Below are positions 24,070 to 31,923 of a stretch of 58,696 nt of DNA, in pieces. Below the pieces are notes generated by a model. It ran no database searches and had not been told where the DNA came from. It was given only the letters and a program-made list of their open reading frames with translations. This DNA is from JBMNOZ01 sp050943335. Its GTDB lineage: Bacteria > Bacillota > Desulfitobacteriia > Desulfitobacteriales > Syntrophobotulaceae. The translations under genes were made by a program, and so were the position numbers. Where the stretch lies: positions 1 to 58,696 of the forward strand of contig JBMNOZ010000013.1 of assembly GCA_050943335.1 (NCBI GenBank), in the 5' to 3' direction. Every line of letters starts with the position of its first letter. Position 1 is the stretch's first letter.

Positions 24070-24429
24070 GTGTTTTGCCAGGCCTTGAAGTTTATTCACA
24101 CTTTTAGAAATAGGAAATACTATGGCCGTAAAACAGAGCTTGGAGAAATTAGAATTTTTCATTCGGCACTCAAAGACCTTATCCTGCAAGGCCTAATTGA
24201 TCTACCGCAGTTAAAAAAGATCAGAATCAGAATTAAAATTAAAGAACAGGATGGGGGCTTGGGAATCAGGTTGTTCTGTGGGATGATGGACAATTCTGAT
24301 TTTGCTTCCCTAGCTTTAAAGGTCCGGGATAAAGTTGTTTATAATATGCAGACTTACGCTGGAATAACTGTTAAAGAGGTGAAAGTGCTGACCAAGTCAA
24401 AAGAGGCTTGCTTTAGCCCTAAAAAATAA
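24070..24429 (+). CDS. Asp23-domain-like small protein (AmaP C-terminal-like)
   Basis: 119 residues from GTG at 24070, with AGAGGTG before it; GTG at 24061 is possible. The protein has an Asp23-like pattern: ISALKDLILQ-type helix (FHSALKDLILQGLIDLP), an alternating strand (KIRIRIKIKEQDGGLGIRLF), then VRDKVVYNMQTYAGITVKEVKVL. The last part matches the C-terminal half of AmaP, the membrane anchor of Asp23, but no membrane helix is present. It could be a divergent partner of the upstream Asp23 protein. Function not established. Confidence 0.55.
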   Translation: MFCQALKFIHTFRNRKYYGRKTELGEIRIFHSALKDLILQGLIDLPQLKKIRIRIKIKEQDGGLGIRLFCGMMDNSDFASLALKVRDKVVYNMQTYAGITVKEVKVLTKSKEACFSPKK

Positions 24430-24523
24430 ATTATAAAAAAATTTGAGAAATTGAAAATAGATAATTTTTTAGGAGTGGAGCCTTAAAAACTATCCCGGCA
24501 ATTTGATAGGAGCGCTTGCAAGT

Positions 24524-24622
24524 ATGTTTAGTGCTCTATTCGTTTTTGGCAGACAATGTTTTCTCTTGGTTTTACTTTTGGGACTTGCACTGGATACCGG
24601 CAAACTGCCGCTTTGGTTTTAA
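24524..24622 (+). CDS. Possible small hydrophobic protein (32 aa)
   Basis: In the 258-bp gap before nusB, an ATG at 24524 with AGGAGCG 9 nt upstream opens a 32-codon frame with a hydrophobic core (CFLLVLLLGLALD). It could be a membrane microprotein or chance; no homologue is recognised. The rest of the gap is AT-rich, with a TATAAT at 24632-24637 but no matching -35. Confidence 0.3.
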   Translation: MFSALFVFGRQCFLLVLLLGLALDTGKLPLWF

Positions 24623-24687
24623 AAATATACATATAATTCCTGTTAGGGTTAAAAATAAAGAACGTTAAAAAAAGTTTGGAGGCTAGC

Positions 24688-25152
24688 ATGAGTAGAAGAG
24701 TTGCACGGGAAACAGCATTGCAAATCTTATATCAGGTCGATATCAGCGGTGAAAAAGATTATCAGCAAGCTCTTGAAAACTGGGCTTTAGAGTTTGCTGT
24801 TCCGGCCAGGAGTAAAGAATTTACGAAAACACTAGTAGCTGGTACTTTGCAGTACCTCTCGGAAATTGATGCTCAACTGGCAGCCACTGCTCACGAGTGG
24901 TCAATAGATAGAATGAGTGTTGTAGACCGTAATATAATGAGGCTTGCTGGTTATGAAATGCTGTATGCTGAAGAAGAAACACCGCATCGTGTAGTCTTAA
25001 ACGAAGCCGTGGAGATGGCGAAGAAATTCGGAGGCGAGGATTCGGCGAAATTTATCAATGGAATTTTAGATAAACTCTTGGATACCTCGGAAAGGATAAA
25101 AAAACAGAAGAAATTTAAAGGGGAGAATTGCGGTGTTGTTTTTAGGGATTGA
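24688..25152 (+). CDS. nusB: Transcription antitermination factor NusB
   Basis: All-helical RNA-binding factor that acts with NusE/S10 at boxA in rRNA antitermination. The 154-residue protein shows SRRVARETALQILYQ, VDRNIMRLAGYEML, VVLNEAVEMAKKFG and SAKFINGILDKL. The start is ATG 24688 with GGAGG 6 nt upstream. Its end overlaps the following TsaD-like gene by 20 bp. Confidence 0.96.
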   Translation: MSRRVARETALQILYQVDISGEKDYQQALENWALEFAVPARSKEFTKTLVAGTLQYLSEIDAQLAATAHEWSIDRMSVVDRNIMRLAGYEMLYAEEETPHRVVLNEAVEMAKKFGGEDSAKFINGILDKLLDTSERIKKQKKFKGENCGVVFRD

Positions 25153-26083
25153 CACCAGCGCTTACACTTCATCGGTGGCTATAGTAAATCATAAGAAAGA
25201 GCTGGTCATGGAGAAACGTAAGGTGCTGGAGGTAAGGATGGGAGAAAGGGGATTGGCCCAATCCGAAGCCCTATTTAAACATCTACAGGTTTTGCCTCGT
25301 TTACTGGATTTCATACCTTCCGATTACTGGTCCAGAATAAAATGTCTTGGGGTTAGCATTGCTCCTCGGCCTGTGGAAGGTTCTTATATGCCTGTTTTTA
25401 CACCCGGCTACGCTATTGCTTCCTCTTTGGCGTCAGCCCTGGGTGTTAAACTTTTTTTGAGCACTCATCAGGAGGGACATTTAGCTGCTGGTTTGGCTTC
25501 TGTCACTTCGCACCTGCCATTTCCGTTGCTTGCCCTTCACGTATCCGGTGGGACTACGGAGTTATTAATAGTGAATAAAACTGATCCGGGAAAACTTAAG
25601 ATTCAGATTTTAGGAGGGACAACGGATCTCCACGCTGGCCAATTCATCGATCGGGTGGGAGTTAGTTTAGGTCTCCCTTTTCCGGCCGGGAAAGAACTGG
25701 AAAAATTAGCTTTAAAAGCTGCTCCTGGAGCAGCATCATTATTGCCTTCTTCTGTCAAAGGGTATAAGATGAGTTTTTCAGGGGTGGAAACAGCAGCTCA
25801 ACGTTTGATTCGCAGTCAAAAAAAACCGGCTGATGTAGCCAGGGCAGTTGAGAGTTGTGTAGCCCGGACCCTAGCCAAAGTTTTGGAAAAGGCTATTAGA
25901 GAAACGAATTTAGAAAAAATTCTAGTTGTCGGTGGTGTGGCCGCGAATATGTTTATAAGAACGGAGCTGGAAAAGAAGCTTGAAAAAGCGCAATTCTTTT
26001 GGGCTTTGCCGGAATGGAGTACTGACAATGCGATTGGGGTTGCATTTTTGACGGAAGAGGCCTATCAAGCTGGGGTATGTTAA
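25133..26083 (+). CDS. TsaD/Kae1-like protein (O-sialoglycoprotein endopeptidase-like paralogue)
   Basis: 316 residues from GTG at 25133. ASKHA-fold Kae1/TsaD features are visible: FLGIDTSAYTSSVAIV at the N-terminus, THQEGHLAAG (metal-binding H112 and H116), HVSGGTTELL in place of the usual SGGHT, GGTTDLHAGQFIDRVG, KMSFSGVETA and VVGGVAANMFIR, ending with NAIGVAFL. True TsaD makes t6A in tRNA and is about 335-340 residues with VDYD/GAGDA motifs more conserved. This shorter version is a paralogue seen in some Clostridia; function is not settled. It overlaps nusB by 20 bp, so the two are co-translated. Confidence 0.8.
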   Translation: MLFLGIDTSAYTSSVAIVNHKKELVMEKRKVLEVRMGERGLAQSEALFKHLQVLPRLLDFIPSDYWSRIKCLGVSIAPRPVEGSYMPVFTPGYAIASSLASALGVKLFLSTHQEGHLAAGLASVTSHLPFPLLALHVSGGTTELLIVNKTDPGKLKIQILGGTTDLHAGQFIDRVGVSLGLPFPAGKELEKLALKAAPGAASLLPSSVKGYKMSFSGVETAAQRLIRSQKKPADVARAVESCVARTLAKVLEKAIRETNLEKILVVGGVAANMFIRTELEKKLEKAQFFWALPEWSTDNAIGVAFLTEEAYQAGVC

Positions 26084-26110
26084 GCCCTGGCTTTATGGAA
26101 AAAAATTTAC

Positions 26111-26140
26111 TTGACAACATTCGAGTTTAATCAGTAATAT
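26111..26140 (+). promoter_or_regulatory. Sigma-A promoter for nfnA-nfnB
   Basis: TTGACA (26111-26116), 18-bp spacer, TAATAT (26135-26140). Predicted start of transcription near 26147 gives a leader of about 140 nt. Confidence 0.75.
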
Positions 26141-26146
26141 TTAAGG

Positions 26147-26285
26147 GATTAGATTTACTGTACTATATATAATTACGGGACTCCCAACTTTTTACAAAAT
26201 ATTGAAAAGTTGATTAATACCTTAAGACACTTAAGGTTTTAATAATGGCATTCTTTTTTAAAAATTTTGATTGGGAGGGGAATAA
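26147..26285 (+). promoter_or_regulatory. Structured leader of the nfnAB transcript
   Basis: Two hairpins are visible: CAACTTTT (26185-26192) with AAAAGTTG (26205-26212), and CCTTAAG (26220-26226) with CTTAAGG (26230-26236) followed by TTTT. The second looks like a weak terminator. An AAGG in its right arm precedes an ATG at 26245 that opens a 17-codon frame overlapping the nfnA start. No known riboswitch is recognised. Confidence 0.4.
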
Positions 26286-27128
26286 GTGTACACAGTAGTA
26301 AAAAGATTACCGCTGGCGGAAGCAATTGTTTTGCTGGAGATTCATGCTCCCGACGTTGCTCGCAAAGCTCAGGCTGGACAGTTTATTATTGTGCGGCAGG
26401 AGGAAAACTCGGAGAGGGTTCCTTTTACTATTATGGATTATGATCGCCAGAAAGGGACCGTAACGATTGTTGTTCAGGCAATCGGTTATTCATCCACGTT
26501 AGTTACTCAGCTGCAGGAAGGCGATGTCTTGCAGGATTTTGTGGGACCTTTAGGCCAGCCTACAGAGATCAAAAATTACGGAACAGTACTCTGTGTTGGC
26601 GGAGGGGTTGGCATTGCTCCCATCCATCCTATTGCTCGTTCTTTAAAAGAGGCGGGAAATAAGGTTATTTCTATTTTGGCAGCCAAAAATAAAGAACTGG
26701 TTATTTTGCAAAAAGAACTGGAAGCGGTTAGTGATGAAGTCTTAATAACCACTGATGATGGTTCTGCCGGCCTTAAAGGTTTTGCGACCCATGGGGTGCA
26801 AGCCCTCTTAGACCGAGGGGTCCACGTTGATGTGATTTGGGCGATCGGTCCCACCATTATGATGAAATCAGTGGTGGACTTTACGAGACCCCTAGGTATT
26901 AAAACCATAGTCAGTATGAATCCGATTATGGTTGACGGTACTGGAATGTGCGGTTCCTGCCGCGTAAGCGTTGACGGGAAAACCAGGTTTGCTTGCGTTC
27001 ATGGTCCGGAATTTGACGGGCATCAAATCGATTTTAATTTGGCTATGAAACGAGCTGCTTATTACCGTCCAGAGGAAGCGATTGCCTTAAATAAACTTAA
27101 ATGCCAGTGTCAAAAGGAGGGCGATTAA
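26286..27128 (+). CDS. nfnA: NfnA/SudB-type ferredoxin:NADP reductase subunit alpha
   Basis: FAD- and 2Fe-2S-containing subunit of the NADH-dependent ferredoxin:NADP oxidoreductase, which uses flavin bifurcation to couple NADH, NADPH and ferredoxin; older name sulfide dehydrogenase beta subunit. The 280 residues have the FAD-binding barrel (to about 95), an NAD-binding domain with LCVGGGVGIAP, and a C-terminal cysteine cluster GTGMCGSCRVSVDGK plus a further cysteine in FACVHGPEFDG. GTG start with GGGAGGGG upstream. nfnB follows after 1 bp. Confidence 0.92.
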   Translation: MYTVVKRLPLAEAIVLLEIHAPDVARKAQAGQFIIVRQEENSERVPFTIMDYDRQKGTVTIVVQAIGYSSTLVTQLQEGDVLQDFVGPLGQPTEIKNYGTVLCVGGGVGIAPIHPIARSLKEAGNKVISILAAKNKELVILQKELEAVSDEVLITTDDGSAGLKGFATHGVQALLDRGVHVDVIWAIGPTIMMKSVVDFTRPLGIKTIVSMNPIMVDGTGMCGSCRVSVDGKTRFACVHGPEFDGHQIDFNLAMKRAAYYRPEEAIALNKLKCQCQKEGD

Positions 27129-27129
27129 T

Positions 27130-28518
27130 TTGGCTTCAAAAAAACCACGCCATGATATGCCCCGTCAAGATCCCAAAGTCAGAAACAAAAACTTTAATGA
27201 AGTTGCCTTAGGTTACGAAGCGGAAACGGCTGTGGAAGAAGCAAAACGTTGCATTCAGTGTAAGAAAGCGACTTGTGTTGATGGATGTCCTGTAGGTATT
27301 GACATTCCGAAATTTATATCCAAAATTGCCCAAGGAGAGTTTCTCGAAGCAGCTAAAGTGATAAAGGAGAAGAATTTGCTTCCTGCTATTTGCGGGCGAG
27401 TTTGTCCCCAAGAAACTCAATGTGAAATCAAATGCATCCTAGGTAGAAAAGGTGAGCCAGTAGCTATCGGACGCCTAGAGCGTTTTGCGGCTGATTATGA
27501 GATGGAGCACGGTGTCGAAAAAATCGAACAAGCGGAACCGACCGGTAAAAAAGTAGCGATCATCGGTGGAGGTCCGGCTGGCCTAACCTGTGCCGCTGAA
27601 CTGGCTCGCTTAGGTCACAAGGTTACAATTTTTGAAGCGCTTCACGTTGCAGGCGGGGTTTTAATGTATGGAATTCCTGAATTCCGTCTTCCTAAAGCTA
27701 TAGTTCAAAAGGAAATCAACGGTTTAAAAGAGATGGGTGTTGAAATCCGCGTTAACCAAGTGGTCGGTAAAATCACTTCCGTTCATGAACTATTAAACGA
27801 AGGCTATGATGCAGTTTTTATCGGGACAGGAGCTGGGCTTCCTTCCTTTATGAATATCCCGGGTGAAAACTTAAATGGCGTATATTCAGCCAACGAATTT
27901 CTTACCCGTTCTAATTTGATGAAAGCTTACGATTTTCCTAACCATCTCACCCCTATTAAAGTAGGAGAACAGGTTGCGGTACTAGGCGGCGGTAATGTGG
28001 CCATGGACGCAGCGCGGACTGCTTTGCGTTTAGGGGCCAAGGATGTGTATATTATCTATCGCCGTTCCATGAAAGAACTTCCAGCTCGGCAGGAAGAAAT
28101 CGAAAATGCCTTAGAAGAAGGAATTCAATTTAAGATTCTAAACACTACCAAAGAAATTAACGGGGACGAAAATGGGAATGTGAAAAGTTTGACTCTTTTG
28201 AAATGCGAACTCGGCGAATTAGATGATTCAGGACGTCCTTGTTCAATCGCCCTTCAAGGTACAGAGTTTGAACTTCCTGTTCAAACCGTTATCGTGGCTA
28301 TCGGTCAAAGCCCAAATCCGTTATTGACGACCATAACTGACGGGCTTAAACTCGATAGACGCGGGAACATCATTGTCGACCAAAAGACAATGGCGACTTC
28401 CATCCCGGGAGTTTTTGCCGGAGGAGACATCGTTAATGGAGCAGCCACGGTTATTCTGGCTATGGGTGATGGGAAAACTGCCGCTGCTTCTATAGACGAA
28501 TATCTGAAAACAAAATAA
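27130..28518 (+). CDS. nfnB: NfnB/SudA-type NADPH-dependent glutamate synthase-like subunit beta
   Basis: Flavoprotein subunit of NfnAB, of the GltD-like family. The 462 residues begin with a cysteine-rich iron-sulfur domain (CIQCKKATCVDGCPVGIDIP and ICGRVCPQETQCEIKC), then FAD-binding IIGGGPAGLTCAAELARLG, GVLMYGIPEFRLPK, and NADPH-binding VLGGGNVAMDAARTALRLG, ending in FAGGDIVNGAATVILAMGDG. The TTG start has AAGGAGGG upstream. An isolated nfnAB pair without gltA large-subunit gene supports NADPH/ferredoxin cycling rather than glutamate synthesis. Confidence 0.93.
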   Translation: MASKKPRHDMPRQDPKVRNKNFNEVALGYEAETAVEEAKRCIQCKKATCVDGCPVGIDIPKFISKIAQGEFLEAAKVIKEKNLLPAICGRVCPQETQCEIKCILGRKGEPVAIGRLERFAADYEMEHGVEKIEQAEPTGKKVAIIGGGPAGLTCAAELARLGHKVTIFEALHVAGGVLMYGIPEFRLPKAIVQKEINGLKEMGVEIRVNQVVGKITSVHELLNEGYDAVFIGTGAGLPSFMNIPGENLNGVYSANEFLTRSNLMKAYDFPNHLTPIKVGEQVAVLGGGNVAMDAARTALRLGAKDVYIIYRRSMKELPARQEEIENALEEGIQFKILNTTKEINGDENGNVKSLTLLKCELGELDDSGRPCSIALQGTEFELPVQTVIVAIGQSPNPLLTTITDGLKLDRRGNIIVDQKTMATSIPGVFAGGDIVNGAATVILAMGDGKTAAASIDEYLKTK

Positions 28519-28570
28519 CAGGTCCTTTTTGAGACCTAGATGAGAAAAAAGGTAAAGGTAAATTTTAGCA

Positions 28571-28624
28571 ATGAATATTAGCACTGAAGACGAGGAAGAT
28601 AGTAAACTACTGCTCAGATTTTGA
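28571..28624 (+). CDS. Possible acidic mini-ORF 1 (17 aa)
   Basis: ATG at 28571 opens MNISTEDEEDSKLLLRF, ending in the left arm and loop of the hairpin at 28608. A weak AAAGG lies upstream. The nucleotide sequence around the start resembles that of the mini-ORF at 28781 (both ATGAATA, then GAAGACGA). Translation is unproven. Confidence 0.25.
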   Translation: MNISTEDEEDSKLLLRF

Positions 28625-28657
28625 TTGTTTTTTCTAAAATCTGAGCAGTATTGTTTT
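28608..28657 (+). terminator. Terminator with perfect 15-bp stem downstream of nfnB
   Basis: TACTGCTCAGATTTT (28608-28622) pairs exactly with AAAATCTGAGCAGTA (28636-28650), loop 13 nt, followed by TTGTTTT. It is unusually long and lies about 90 bp beyond nfnB. Confidence 0.75.
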
Positions 28658-28780
28658 GAGAGAAAATTTTATTTGCTCTTTGGCATAAGGACGACCAAAT
28701 ATTTTACGTTGGCTTCTTGGCTTTTACGAGTATATTTTTAGAGGAAAAGAGGGTCTTTATTTCCTGGAAGGTAATTCTTT

Positions 28781-28810
28781 ATGAATAACGAAGACGAAGA
28801 GAGCAGCTAA
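28781..28810 (+). CDS. Possible acidic mini-ORF 2 (9 aa)
   Basis: ATG at 28781, with GGAAGG 9 nt upstream, encodes MNNEDEESS. It resembles the start of the mini-ORF at 28571. The remainder of the 359-bp gap 28519-28877 holds an AGGTC/GACCT hairpin right after nfnB and the two terminators; I see nothing else in it. Confidence 0.22.
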   Translation: MNNEDEESS

Positions 28811-28824
28811 AGGATTATTAAATA

Positions 28825-28853
28825 AAACCTGGACTTAAAAATATGCAGGGTTT
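28825..28853 (-). terminator. Terminator of the DUF2148 gene
   Basis: On the minus strand AAACCCTG and CAGGTTT pair with one bulged base around a 14-nt loop, followed by TATTTAATAA. It lies 25 bp beyond the stop codon. Confidence 0.5.
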
Positions 28854-28877
28854 ACTTGGTATAAGACAGGGAAAAAC

Positions 28878-29402
28878 TTAAAGCGGTGGCCGGTCAAAGA
28901 AAATATTCTTGCTCCCGATGCTAAGCGGAATTCCGATTACTACCTCTCCTTCTATCAACTTTAGTTTTCTGGCCGCCACCCCTACGGTGTACATAATTCG
29001 ATTATCTACATTATGAATGCTGGCCGTCTTAACAGCGGAACCAAGGGCAATCCCGAGATCCACCAGGCGCCAAGAGCATTGGTTGCCGACGAATTCCGGC
29101 CCTTCAACTTTTGCTAATTGGGAGCATTCTGGTAAGCCGCAAGCTCCACAGTTTAAACCGGAAGTTTTAGGATTTTTAAGAGCTAGAAGCACAACCGCTT
29201 GCGAGTTTTTAACATTTAAGCCGTCTCTTTGGAATAGTTTTCGCCCGGTCTCTTCAGCGTACCTGATCATTTCCGCGGAAAGGGTAGCAATTTCTTCTGG
29301 TTCGGTGATGTATTTCACATTTACACAGTCCTGTCCTCTGGCTTTAGGAGCGGTAAGTGCCGCTAAAGCCATTAATTCTGCCACGGTTTTAATGATTGAC
29401 AT
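28878..29402 (-). CDS. DUF2148 ferredoxin-like domain protein
   Basis: 174 residues. The N-terminus (LMALAALTAPKARGQD) is the DUF2148 signature, and a cysteine cluster CGACGLPEC followed by a fourth cysteine (NQCSWRLVDLG) suggests a 4Fe-4S cluster like the CxxCxxxxC motif of corrinoid/CODH-associated proteins. Such proteins are widespread in strict anaerobes; the role is unknown, probably redox or cofactor handling. AAGGAG lies 9 nt before the ATG. It has its own promoter and converges on nfnB. Confidence 0.85.
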   Translation of the reverse strand: MSIIKTVAELMALAALTAPKARGQDCVNVKYITEPEEIATLSAEMIRYAEETGRKLFQRDGLNVKNSQAVVLLALKNPKTSGLNCGACGLPECSQLAKVEGPEFVGNQCSWRLVDLGIALGSAVKTASIHNVDNRIMYTVGVAARKLKLIEGEVVIGIPLSIGSKNIFFDRPPL

Positions 29403-29437
29403 TCCATAAAACTCCTTTAGTCTATAATTATAAAGAA

Positions 29438-29466
29438 ATTATACTCGATGAAAGGAAGTTTGTCAT
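29438..29466 (-). promoter_or_regulatory. Sigma-A promoter for the DUF2148 gene
   Basis: On the minus strand ATGACA (29461-29466), 17-bp spacer, TATAAT (29438-29443), with 36 bp to the start codon. Confidence 0.65.
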
Positions 29467-29498
29467 ATTTTTAAAATTACTGATAGGGGGTGAAAGAT

Positions 29499-30710
29499 GT
29501 GTCCACTAAAATTTTTACCGTTTCAGAGATTAATAAAGAGATTAACGAGGCTTTAAGGAAACATCCCTTTTTGCGTAATTGTTGGGTCAGTGGGGAAGTA
29601 TCCAATTTTAAAGATCATGTCCCCTCTGGGCATTGGTATTTTACTCTCAAAGATGAAACTGCATCGTTAAGAGCGGTAATGTTTAGGTCCCGGGCCAGCA
29701 CAGTGGGATTTAAACCCCAGAATGGAATGAAGGTTTTAATTCGGGGGAATATCAGGCTTTACGAGAGGGACGGCAGTACTCAGCTTTATGGAGAGGAAAT
29801 GTTCCCGAGCGGTTTGGGTGCTCTGCACCTAGCGTATGAACAGTTGAAAAAGAAACTAATGTTGGAGGGCTTGTTCGATGCCAAAAGGAAAAAACCTCTT
29901 CCTAAATACCCCCAGCAGATCGCTGTGATTACTAGCCCTACCGGAGCCGCTCTAAAAGATATTCTAAATATCGCTCACCGACGTAATCCTTTGGTAAAAA
30001 TTATCGTTATTCCCTCGGCGGTTCAAGGGGAAGTTGCCCCTGCTGAAATAGCAAGAGCAATTAGTCAGGCCAATACTATTAAAGATCTCGATTTGATTAT
30101 TGTAGGTAGGGGCGGAGGATCCTTGGAAGAATTATGGGCTTTTAATACTGAGATAGTGGCCAGAGCTATTGCCGATTCCCAAATCCCTGTTATCTCTGCT
30201 GTCGGTCATGAAATTGATTATTCCATTGCGGATTTTGTGGCTGATTTGCGGGCCCCGACACCTTCGGCAGCCGCTGAAATAGCTATTCCCCTGCTCTCAG
30301 ATATAGTGGAATCTCTTTGTTCTTACCGGGAACAGCTTAGGGATAAAATAACCCGGATTCTTGAGACTAAGAGAAAAAAATTGTTGGAAATAAGCGGGCA
30401 CCGATCTTTGGTTAATCAGGGTTATAAAATTGAACAATTAAGGCAAGATCTGGACATCTTAACCTTCCGTTTGCAAGAGGGTATAACTGGATTTTTTGAC
30501 AAAAAGGATGGTATACTTAAATTATTGTGTACCAAACTCGACTTACTGAGCCCTTTGACCACCTTAAAGAGGGGATACAGCCTAGTATATAATCCGGCTG
30601 GGAAAATAGTAAAATCTATTAAAGAAGTGGAAAAAGGGGATCAAATCTGGTTGAGATTTATAGATGGTAAAGCGGATTGTGCGGTCCGGAAGGTAGAGAT
30701 AGTCGATTAG
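29499..30710 (+). CDS. xseA: Exodeoxyribonuclease VII large subunit
   Basis: Single-strand-specific nuclease subunit. I use GTG at 29499 (403 residues), 8 nt after GGGGG; a GTG at 29490 is also in frame. The OB-fold N-domain (FTVSEINKEINEAL, NCWVSGEVSNFK, GHWYFTLKD) is followed by the catalytic domain: TSPTGAALKDIL, GRGGGSLEELWAFN, SAVGHEIDYSIADFVADLRAPTPS-type segment, and a long coiled coil. It starts the block xseA-xseB-ispA-dxs, typical for Firmicutes. Confidence 0.96.
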   Translation: MSTKIFTVSEINKEINEALRKHPFLRNCWVSGEVSNFKDHVPSGHWYFTLKDETASLRAVMFRSRASTVGFKPQNGMKVLIRGNIRLYERDGSTQLYGEEMFPSGLGALHLAYEQLKKKLMLEGLFDAKRKKPLPKYPQQIAVITSPTGAALKDILNIAHRRNPLVKIIVIPSAVQGEVAPAEIARAISQANTIKDLDLIIVGRGGGSLEELWAFNTEIVARAIADSQIPVISAVGHEIDYSIADFVADLRAPTPSAAAEIAIPLLSDIVESLCSYREQLRDKITRILETKRKKLLEISGHRSLVNQGYKIEQLRQDLDILTFRLQEGITGFFDKKDGILKLLCTKLDLLSPLTTLKRGYSLVYNPAGKIVKSIKEVEKGDQIWLRFIDGKADCAVRKVEIVD

Positions 30711-30743
30711 TTTCTATTTAATAAAAGGTTGGAAGGGATTAAA

Positions 30744-31046
30744 ATGGAAAACAGTGAGAAAATATTAATAAAGAAGACCGAAGAAAACTCTATCGAAAAC
30801 TTGAGTTTTGAAAAAGGGTTAACTCAACTGGAGGAGATTGTCAATCAGCTTGAAAGAAACGATATTCCTCTTGAAGAAGCTTTAGACTGTTTTCAAAAGG
30901 GAATTGAGCTTGTAAAACATTGTAATAGTTTACTCGATCAGGCCGAGGCCAGGATAAAATCCCTATCCGAATCTGGTCTCGAGAAAGTCGAAAGCATTTA
31001 TCAAAATAATGGAGAGCAAACAGCTAATGTTCAAAAGACAATATAA
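30744..31046 (+). CDS. xseB: Exodeoxyribonuclease VII small subunit
   Basis: Helical small subunit that binds XseA. The 100 residues contain the family core FEKGLTQLEEIVNQLE, IPLEEALDCFQKGIELVKHC and LDQAEARI. I use ATG 30744, with GGAAGGG upstream. It has a slightly long acidic N-terminus. The 3' end overlaps ispA by 20 bp. Confidence 0.95.
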   Translation: MENSEKILIKKTEENSIENLSFEKGLTQLEEIVNQLERNDIPLEEALDCFQKGIELVKHCNSLLDQAEARIKSLSESGLEKVESIYQNNGEQTANVQKTI

Positions 31047-31896
31047 TTATTATACGCAATTAATCGAAAAATATTTGAATAGTCTTTCTTTTGGGGAAAG
31101 TCCTTTAGGTCAAAGTATGAAATATTCCCTTCAAGCGGGAGGGAAAAGAATTAGACCAGTTCTGGCTTTAGCCTGTGCTGAATTAGTCGGCGGCGAGCCT
31201 GAAAAGTTTGTTGAACAGGCTGCGGCGCTGGAACTTATTCATACTTATTCTTTAATTCATGATGATCTCCCGGCTATGGACGATGACGATTTTCGCCGGG
31301 GTAAACCTTCCAATCATAAGGTTTTTGGAGAAGCAGTTGCCATTTTGGCCGGGGATGCTTTATTGACTTATGCCTTTGAAATTTTGTCCCGGCCAAAAAT
31401 TAATTCTCGGATACCTGCCGAAAAACGCCTGGAGATTATTCATGAACTTGCCAGGGCTTCCGGTTGGCAAGGGATGGTAGGAGGACAAATCCTTGATATT
31501 CTCGGAGATCAAAAAGAATTGCCGGACTTAGAAAACATGCACGCTAAAAAAACAGGCGCTCTAATAATTGCCTCTGCCCGTATCGGGGCTATCCTTGGCG
31601 GAGGGACAGCCGAAGATTTAGATAACTTAACCGCTTACGCTTCATTTTTAGGTTTGGCGTTTCAGATTAAAGATGATATTCTCGATGTGACAAGTGAGAA
31701 AGAAATAATTGGAAAGCCCATTGGAAGTGATGAACGTCTCGGGAAAACGACCTATACTTCTGTTTTAGGAGTAAATGAAGCTGTTCGTCATCTCCAAAAT
31801 ATGATCTTCTCAGCCCAGGAGTATTTAAAAAATTACGGGGCTCGAGCTAAATTCTTATCGTCTTTGGCAGATTATGTTGCTGAACGGGATCAATAA
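31027..31896 (+). CDS. ispA: Polyprenyl (farnesyl/geranylgeranyl) diphosphate synthase
   Basis: Condenses isopentenyl diphosphate with allylic diphosphates. 289 residues from ATG 31027 (GGAGAG 11 nt upstream); ATG 31009 is an alternative. Motifs: SLQAGGKRIRPVL, the first aspartate-rich motif HDDLPAMDDDDFRRGKPSNH, LAGDALLTYAFE, and the second DDILD motif in FQIKDDILDV. Product length cannot be fixed from sequence; neighbours xseB and dxs point to farnesyl diphosphate synthase. Confidence 0.94.
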   Translation: MFKRQYNYYTQLIEKYLNSLSFGESPLGQSMKYSLQAGGKRIRPVLALACAELVGGEPEKFVEQAAALELIHTYSLIHDDLPAMDDDDFRRGKPSNHKVFGEAVAILAGDALLTYAFEILSRPKINSRIPAEKRLEIIHELARASGWQGMVGGQILDILGDQKELPDLENMHAKKTGALIIASARIGAILGGGTAEDLDNLTAYASFLGLAFQIKDDILDVTSEKEIIGKPIGSDERLGKTTYTSVLGVNEAVRHLQNMIFSAQEYLKNYGARAKFLSSLADYVAERDQ

Positions 31897-31923
31897 ATAA
31901 AATATAAAATCAGAGGTAAGTGA

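Noticed and set aside
26245..26298. 17-codon upstream frame overlapping nfnA as a gene
   Set aside because: It has an AAGG before the ATG, but the sequence is poly-U-like and low in information; kept only as part of the leader finding.
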